Positions 51,956 through 56,122 of a stretch of DNA of 56,122 nucleotides are shown here, piece after piece (positions within the stretch are counted from its first letter, which is position 1; each line of letters opens with the position of its first letter). The position numbers and the translations under genes are program-made. Source of the stretch: Segetibacter sp. (lineage in GTDB: Bacteria > Bacteroidota > Bacteroidia > Chitinophagales > Chitinophagaceae); the NCBI GenBank assembly GCA_028288505.1, contig JAQBNN010000278.1, positions 1-56,122 of the forward strand, written 5' to 3'. Under the pieces are notes generated by a model. The model saw only the letters and a list, made by a program, of their open reading frames with translations. It did no database searches and was not told the DNA's origin.

Positions 51956-53032
51956 CTAACCTTCCTTAATGGCAGAAATTGGAGAAGCCAATGCAAGTCG
52001 TGGAGCCACAGGAGCAAAAGCTTTAAGGTATAACTTTTCACCTGGTGCTGGGGTCATGCCTTTTTCTAGCCGGTTCATTTCAAGTATGCTAGCTAGTTGT
52101 ACTCCTTCTTTTTGAGAAATTTCCTGCAGATCTTCATTTTTTTCTACTATATGAATATCCTTATTACCTTTCTTGGGCTTCTTTTGTAAAAAGATAAGCT
52201 GGTCTTTCGCTAAGATATCAGCTGATATAAGGTCGTTAAATTCAAGTATTTTTTTATAAGATATATTGTGGTTATTAGCAATAGCAAGTATTGAAGTTCC
52301 TGCCAGCACATACAATACTTTAGTTTCGTTGATTAAGAAGATTTGGTTGTATTTGTAGTCGTTATTTTTTTCTGCCTGCATTGCAGATCTCTTATCTACA
52401 GCTTTAATAAAAGGTTCGGGAGTAACAGCAAGTACTTCTTCTGGTTTCATCACCTCGTTCTTTTTCACGGCTAACTCAAATAAGTCCTTTTCTTTGGTCT
52501 CCATTTTAGCTAAACCGTGCAAAGTGTACTCCTGGAGATTATTTTCTACAATAAGCTTAATTAAACGTTGCGGATAGGCAGGATTTGTGGCGTAGCCGGC
52601 TTTCTTTAGTCCCTTTGCCCAACCTTCAAAATCAGTTGGGTCTAACTTAAAAAGAAAAGCATAGTTAGGGCGTGTTCTTAAAAATTCGGAGTGGTCGTAA
52701 TAAGACTGGTGTGCAGATTCATATTTCCTAAAGCATTCACCCTTAGTGTCATCGTCGTGAAATACTCTTTCTCCCGTCCACTCGCTTTTGCATTTAATAC
52801 CAAAATGGTTGTTTGCATTTGAAGCTAAATCGCTTTGTCCGCCGCCTGTTTCTAAAATTCCCTGGGCTAAAGTTATGCTGGCGGGGATGCCGGTGCGCAA
52901 CATTTCAGCTATGGCGAGGTCTTTGTATTGTTTAATGTAGGTAATTACTCTATTGTTTTCACTTTGACCAAATGCTGGTGATAATAATAATATGACAGCA
53001 AGCAGTGCTATCAGCTTAGGGAGTTTTATCAT
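51956..53032 (-). CDS. Glucosaminidase-domain protein with LysM-like repeats
   Basis: Exported cell-wall hydrolase. The signal peptide is MIKLPKLIALLAVILLLSPA (cleaved near FGQ). The GH73-type glucosaminidase domain (about residues 40-170) shows ITLAQGILETGGGQSDLA with the catalytic Glu, NNHFGIKCKSEWTG, RKYESAHQSYYDHSEFL and GLKKAGYATNPAYP. The C-terminal third has two LysM-like segments: VLYVLAGTSILAIANNHNI with ILEFNDL, and IHIVEKNEDLQEISQKEGVQ with ILEMNRL. These would bind peptidoglycan. Its ATG overlaps the stop of the preceding O-methyltransferase gene by 1 bp. Confidence 0.93.
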   Translation of the reverse strand: MIKLPKLIALLAVILLLSPAFGQSENNRVITYIKQYKDLAIAEMLRTGIPASITLAQGILETGGGQSDLASNANNHFGIKCKSEWTGERVFHDDDTKGECFRKYESAHQSYYDHSEFLRTRPNYAFLFKLDPTDFEGWAKGLKKAGYATNPAYPQRLIKLIVENNLQEYTLHGLAKMETKEKDLFELAVKKNEVMKPEEVLAVTPEPFIKAVDKRSAMQAEKNNDYKYNQIFLINETKVLYVLAGTSILAIANNHNISYKKILEFNDLISADILAKDQLIFLQKKPKKGNKDIHIVEKNEDLQEISQKEGVQLASILEMNRLEKGMTPAPGEKLYLKAFAPVAPRLALASPISAIKEG

Positions 53033-53676
53033 TATTTCTTTTTAATTAAAAGAAGTCCGTCACGTAATGTTAGCATTACTTGCTCTACCCGTACATCTTC
53101 CGCTACATGTTTGTTAAATAAATCAATTGCCTGGGCATTCTTTCCTTTTACAGGCTGCTCTAGTACTTGTCCGTGAAAAAGTACATTATCGGCAACAATT
53201 ACACCTTTTTGAGATAAACGCGGTACAACCAGTTCGTAATAATCAATATAACTTACTTTGTCCGCATCTATAAATACCAGATCCCATAAGTGGGCAAGCG
53301 TTGGTATTATTTCTTTTGCATTTCCGCAGTGCGAATATATAAGATTATCCTTTTTTGCATTTATAAAATTTTTTAATGCTGTGTTTGCATCTTCTTCCCT
53401 TATCTCAATAGTGTGTAGTTCGCCACCTGCTTGTAATCCTTCTGCAAGGCAAAGAGCACTGTAACCTGTAAAGGTTCCTATTTCTAGAACGTACTTGGGT
53501 TGTAGTATGTTGCTTAAGAACGATAAAAACTTGCCTTGCAAGTGTCCACTTATCATGTGTGCGTGGGGGTGGCTCTCTACTGTTTCTTTATTAACCTGTT
53601 GCCACACAGAGTCTTCAGGAGAAGTGTGAGCAAGGGCGTATGCTTCTGCAAGGGGGTTTATTACTTCAAGGGGCAT
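53032..53676 (-). CDS. SAM-dependent O-methyltransferase
   Basis: Cation-dependent O-methyltransferase of the catechol/caffeoyl-CoA type (family 3). The SAM motif is VLEIGTFTGYSALCLAEGL, followed by HTIEIREEDANTALKNF, DLVFIDADKVSYIDYYELV with metal-binding Asp, and IVADNVLFHGQVLE. The ATG at 53676 is chosen over a TTG two codons upstream. Length 214 is typical. It shares an overlapping TAATG-type junction with the downstream glucosaminidase gene. The substrate is not shown by sequence. Confidence 0.93.
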   Translation of the reverse strand: MPLEVINPLAEAYALAHTSPEDSVWQQVNKETVESHPHAHMISGHLQGKFLSFLSNILQPKYVLEIGTFTGYSALCLAEGLQAGGELHTIEIREEDANTALKNFINAKKDNLIYSHCGNAKEIIPTLAHLWDLVFIDADKVSYIDYYELVVPRLSQKGVIVADNVLFHGQVLEQPVKGKNAQAIDLFNKHVAEDVRVEQVMLTLRDGLLLIKKK

Positions 53677-53804
53677 CGACAAATATATTTGTTTGAGCCG
53701 TTATAAAAGTTCAGGAAATCTTAAAAAGGAATTGTTGGAAGGGTTGGAGTTGTAATTGGGCGGAATGAACTGACAATGGCTACGAAGGCGAGGGGAAATA
53801 TACA

Positions 53805-53829
53805 GTACAAGAGTGCGACGCAACGAATG
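53805..53829 (+). repeat. Dispersed 24-bp repeat, subtype A, R orientation (unpaired)
   Basis: GTACAAGAGTGCGACGCAAC then GAATG, with one extra A near the end. The nearest L-type partner to its left is already used by 51303. A very degenerate L-like stretch lies further right, near 54700-54755. Confidence 0.85.
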
Positions 53830-53861
53830 CTACAACCAAAGCACTAAAGCTGGAAACAAAA

Positions 53862-53887
53862 AAGCCCACTCAAAAATGAGCGGGCTT
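53862..53887 (-). terminator. Rho-independent terminator of the zinc-ribbon gene
   Basis: The stem AAGCCCACTC / GAGCGGGCTT has one mismatch and a 6-nt loop. On the - strand it is followed by a T-rich tract. It lies 20 bp after the stop. Confidence 0.82.
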
Positions 53888-53906
53888 CTGAAATATAAGT
53901 AATTAA

Positions 53907-54662
53907 TTATTTCACGTCTACGTTCTCAAACAAATCCTGGTCAACTAGAATTCTACCACAGTTCTCGCAAACAAGGATCTTTTTGTGTTGCTTAATTTCG
54001 CTCTGCTTTTGCGGAGGGATGGCATTAAAACATCCACCACAACTGTCTCTCATTACCGGCACAACGCCTAAACCATTGCGGTAGTTGTTGCGGATACGGT
54101 CGTAAGAAAATAAAAGTCTTTCATCTAAAGCTGTACGGGCACCGTTACTCAGCTCTTTATGAGAAGTTTCTTCTTTCTCAGTCTCACCAATAATTTTCTC
54201 CAGTTCGCCTTTCTTGTTGTTTAGCACTCCTTCTTTAGCGCCAATTTGCTTTTTAGCCTGCTCCAGTAACTTAGCTTTTTCGGCTACTTCCTCGTTAGCA
54301 TCTTTAATGTGCTTTTCAGCAAGCTTAACTTCAAGGGTTTGCATTTCCATTTCTTTGTTAATGGCTTCAAACTCCCTGTTGTTTTTTACGTTTTCGCTTT
54401 GCTTTTCGTATTTCGCAAGCAAGGCCTCCGCTTCTTTAATAATCTCTTTCTTCTTCTCAATAAAATCGGTGATGCCGTTTATTTCTTCTTCAACACGGTT
54501 TTTACGTGCATGTAAACCTTGTATTTCATCTTCAAGGTCACTTACCTCCATTGGTAACTCACCTTTTAAAATGCGTATCTCATCCAGTTTGCTATCAATT
54601 TTTTGAAGCTTTACCAGTGATGTTAATTTTTCTTCAACAGAAAAGTCTTTAACGCTAGCCAT
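53907..54662 (-). CDS. Coiled-coil protein with C4-type zinc ribbon
   Basis: A 251-residue protein. A long coiled coil fills about residues 10-185 (for example VEEEINGITDFIEKKKEIIK and EVAEKAKLLEQAKKQIGAKE). It is followed by the C4 zinc ribbon CGGCFNAIPPQ and ILVCENCGRILVD (four Cys in two CxxC pairs). This is the widespread YacG-unrelated C4-type family, suggested to bind nucleic acid or act in flagellar/transcription contexts elsewhere; its role in Bacteroidota is unknown. The Nif3-like gene, also common next to it in Bacteroidota, is upstream on the same strand 139 bp away. A terminator follows. Confidence 0.93.
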   Translation of the reverse strand: MASVKDFSVEEKLTSLVKLQKIDSKLDEIRILKGELPMEVSDLEDEIQGLHARKNRVEEEINGITDFIEKKKEIIKEAEALLAKYEKQSENVKNNREFEAINKEMEMQTLEVKLAEKHIKDANEEVAEKAKLLEQAKKQIGAKEGVLNNKKGELEKIIGETEKEETSHKELSNGARTALDERLLFSYDRIRNNYRNGLGVVPVMRDSCGGCFNAIPPQKQSEIKQHKKILVCENCGRILVDQDLFENVDVK

Positions 54663-54699
54663 ATTGTTTTTGTATATAAATTTTAAAGTTGAGTTTGAT

Positions 54700-54755
54700 T
54701 TTGGTTACCAGCACTTAAGCCCTGGTTGAACTTTGCTTGCGACGCTCCGTTCAAC
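54700..54755 (-). repeat. Possible degenerate member of the dispersed repeat, L orientation
   Basis: TTACCAGCACTTAAGC, then after a gap GCTTGCGACGCTCCGTTC, resembles the C-type outer extension and core, with several changes. It was found by eye and is weak. Confidence 0.3.
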
Positions 54756-54801
54756 AATTGTAATGCTATTAAGCTGAGCAGCAACTGTATTTCAAACTTT
54801 C

Positions 54802-55899
54802 TTAAGTAAAATAATTGACAGGATTAGTAATTACCCCACTTTTAAGGACGGCAAATGTAGGAAATTTTGACTGTAAAACATCATATAATAGCTCTACAGT
54901 AAACTGTTCGCTTTCGTAGTGGCCAATATCGGCAATTACCATTTTGCTATTCGCGTCAAAAAACTCGTGGTATTTTACGTCGCCTGTTATATAACAATCC
55001 ATTCCGGCGGACACTGCATTCTTAATCAGGAAGCTTCCGGCGCCACCACACAATGCAATTTTTTTAATTTTTTTGTTGAGGAGAGGCGTGTGTTTAACTA
55101 CAGTGAGGTTGAACTGCGATTTAAGCAACTTCAAAAACTCAATTTCATCCATTGCTTCAGGCAGTTCGCCAGTAAGCCCGCTGCCTACCTCGGCAAAATA
55201 GTTTCCAAGCGGAATTACATCATAAGCTACCTCTTCATAAGGATGAACATCTGTCATTGCCTTAATTATCTTTCGTAAGCGAAATGAAGGAAAAATAATT
55301 TCGATTTTCACTTCAGCTTCTTCGTGTCTTTTTCCTGGCTCTCCCACAAAAGGGTCGGTGCCTTCACCTGCTTTAAAGGTGCCGGTTCCGTTTAGGTTAA
55401 AGCTGCATTCGCTGTATTCGCCTATTTCCCCGCCACCCGCTTTGAAAATCGCAGCCCGCACTTCTTCTGCATGTTCCTCAGGTACGTAGACATACAATTT
55501 CATCAGGTTGTTTTCCTTCATCTGCAAAACTTTCCTGTTTACTAAACCTAGTTTATCAGCCATTTTACCGTTTACACCGGTTAGCAAATTATCGAGGTTG
55601 GTGTGGATCGCGTATATAGCGATATCATTCTTAATAGCAGTAATTACCGCTTTTTCTACGTAATTCTTGCCGTTTATTTTTTTAAGCCCGCTAAAAACTA
55701 TAGGGTGATGAGCAACCACCATATTACAGCCTTGTGCCTTCGCTTCTAATATTACTTCCTCGGTAGCATCGAGAGTGCAGAGAATACCCGTACACTCCTG
55801 CTGAGCAGACCCAATTATTAGGCCTGCATTGTCGTAACTCTCCTGGTACGATGGAGGAGCCAGATCCTCTAATACCTCAACAACTGCTGCTATAGTCAT
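54802..55899 (-). CDS. Nif3-like dinuclear metal-centre protein
   Basis: Hexameric DUF34/NIF3 family protein, possibly with GTP cyclohydrolase-like or other metal-dependent hydrolase activity; the real substrate is unsettled. Metal-binding markers are MVVAHHPIVFSGLK (tandem His, near residue 62), IYAIHTNLDNLLTG, and at the C-terminus ITGDVKYHEFFDA and IADIGHYESEQF. At 365 residues it is the long form, with a PII/CutA-like insertion in the middle (NNLMKLYVYVPEEHAEEVRA, DVHPYEEVAYDVIPLG). It is followed by the zinc-ribbon gene. The aminotransferase gene upstream ends 9 bp before its start, so the three are probably one transcription unit. Confidence 0.95.
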   Translation of the reverse strand: MTIAAVVEVLEDLAPPSYQESYDNAGLIIGSAQQECTGILCTLDATEEVILEAKAQGCNMVVAHHPIVFSGLKKINGKNYVEKAVITAIKNDIAIYAIHTNLDNLLTGVNGKMADKLGLVNRKVLQMKENNLMKLYVYVPEEHAEEVRAAIFKAGGGEIGEYSECSFNLNGTGTFKAGEGTDPFVGEPGKRHEEAEVKIEIIFPSFRLRKIIKAMTDVHPYEEVAYDVIPLGNYFAEVGSGLTGELPEAMDEIEFLKLLKSQFNLTVVKHTPLLNKKIKKIALCGGAGSFLIKNAVSAGMDCYITGDVKYHEFFDANSKMVIADIGHYESEQFTVELLYDVLQSKFPTFAVLKSGVITNPVNYFT

Positions 55900-55908
55900 T
55901 CTTCAATT

Positions 55909-56122
55909 TTATAGTGTCCTTCCCGGGTATTGTTTTAATGATGCTTCCAGGCAATCCATAGCATTATTAATTGCCGTAAGGTTTAGAACGTAAGCCAATC
56001 TAACCTCCTGCTTGCCTAAACCAGGGGTGCCATAAAAACCTGTTGCGGGTGCAAGCATTACAGTTGCTCCCAGGTAGTCGAAGCTTTCTAATAGCCATTG
56101 GCAAAACTTGTCGCTATCATCA
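55909..56122 (-). CDS. Aminotransferase class I/II, 3' end only
   Basis: Partial gene running off the right edge; about 70 C-terminal residues are visible in frame to 56121. The segment includes VMLAPATGFYGTPGLGKQEV and RLAYVLNLTAINNAMDCLEA, closely matching the C-terminus of PLP-dependent aspartate-type aminotransferases. The Arg in EVRLAYV is the usual substrate-carboxylate ligand position. The stop codon lies 9 bp before the Nif3-like start. The exact substrate cannot be set from this piece. Confidence 0.85.
   Translation of the reverse strand, partial: DDSDKFCQWLLESFDYLGATVMLAPATGFYGTPGLGKQEVRLAYVLNLTAINNAMDCLEASLKQYPGRTL

Noticed and set aside
36341-53829. Dispersed repeats as plain transcription terminators
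   Set aside because: Canonical terminators with T runs are present separately (20482, 29732, 34966, 39920, 41083, 53862). The repeats lack T tracts and also occur in a divergent gap (30276).

Overview
The window looks like a chromosomal stretch of a Bacteroidota bacterium, most likely a member of the Chitinophagaceae or a close relative. This is inferred from protein style only. Supporting features are a type IX secretion (T9SS) C-terminal domain on a subtilase, a PorW/SprE-like TPR protein, a GIN-domain lipoprotein, Bacteroidota-type -7 promoter elements (TAnnTTTG), few Shine-Dalgarno sequences, and a bactofilin/AtpZ block. No rRNA, tRNA, CRISPR array, phage gene or transposase was seen.

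Region 1 (about 0.5-14.3 kb, all + strand) is a pectin and galacturonate utilisation locus. Four exported enzymes come first: GH28 polygalacturonase, GH105 unsaturated galacturonyl hydrolase with an extra C-terminal domain, PL10 pectate lyase and a CE8-like pectinesterase. The cytoplasmic isomerase route follows: uxaB, uxaA, uxaC, a GapN-like aldehyde dehydrogenase and a KDG kinase. Together they would take homogalacturonan to 2-keto-3-deoxy-6-phosphogluconate and then 3-phosphoglycerate. The KDPG aldolase, a transporter (SusC/D or ExuT type) and a regulator are not in the window.

Region 2 (14.6-20.3 kb, - strand) is the ligase-associated DNA-repair set: MBL-fold exonuclease, ATP-dependent DNA ligase and Lhr-like DEXH helicase. 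The phosphoesterase that often accompanies them is absent. Region 3 (20.5-30 kb) holds a periplasmic-binding-fold protein, guaA, a GIN lipoprotein, an MFS transporter, an M14 peptidase, an OmpR/histidine kinase pair and rpsT. Region 4 (30.4-36.3 kb) holds 2-oxoglutarate dehydrogenase E1 and E2 and an RsmB-like methyltransferase. Region 5 (36.4-47 kb) is mainly envelope and secretion: T9SS-type subtilase, lipoprotein, beta-barrel protein, DUF72 protein, PBP1A and PorW/SprE-like protein. Region 6 (47-49.3 kb) is a tightly overlapping run: short membrane protein, bactofilin, AtpZ-like, 4-TM protein, SprT-like protein. Region 7 (49.4-56.1 kb, - strand) has a VWA protein, hpt, glucosaminidase with LysM, O-methyltransferase, zinc-ribbon protein, Nif3-like protein and the 3' end of an aminotransferase.

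The most striking non-coding feature is a family of about 26 intergenic copies of a 24-bp repeat in three subtypes (A, B, C). All copies I found lie between genes. Along the window they alternate almost perfectly in orientation, giving 12 inward-facing inverted pairs. Some pairs enclose 50-210 bp of non-coding DNA and others enclose one or two whole genes. I do not recognise this family. It is the best candidate here for an undescribed element.
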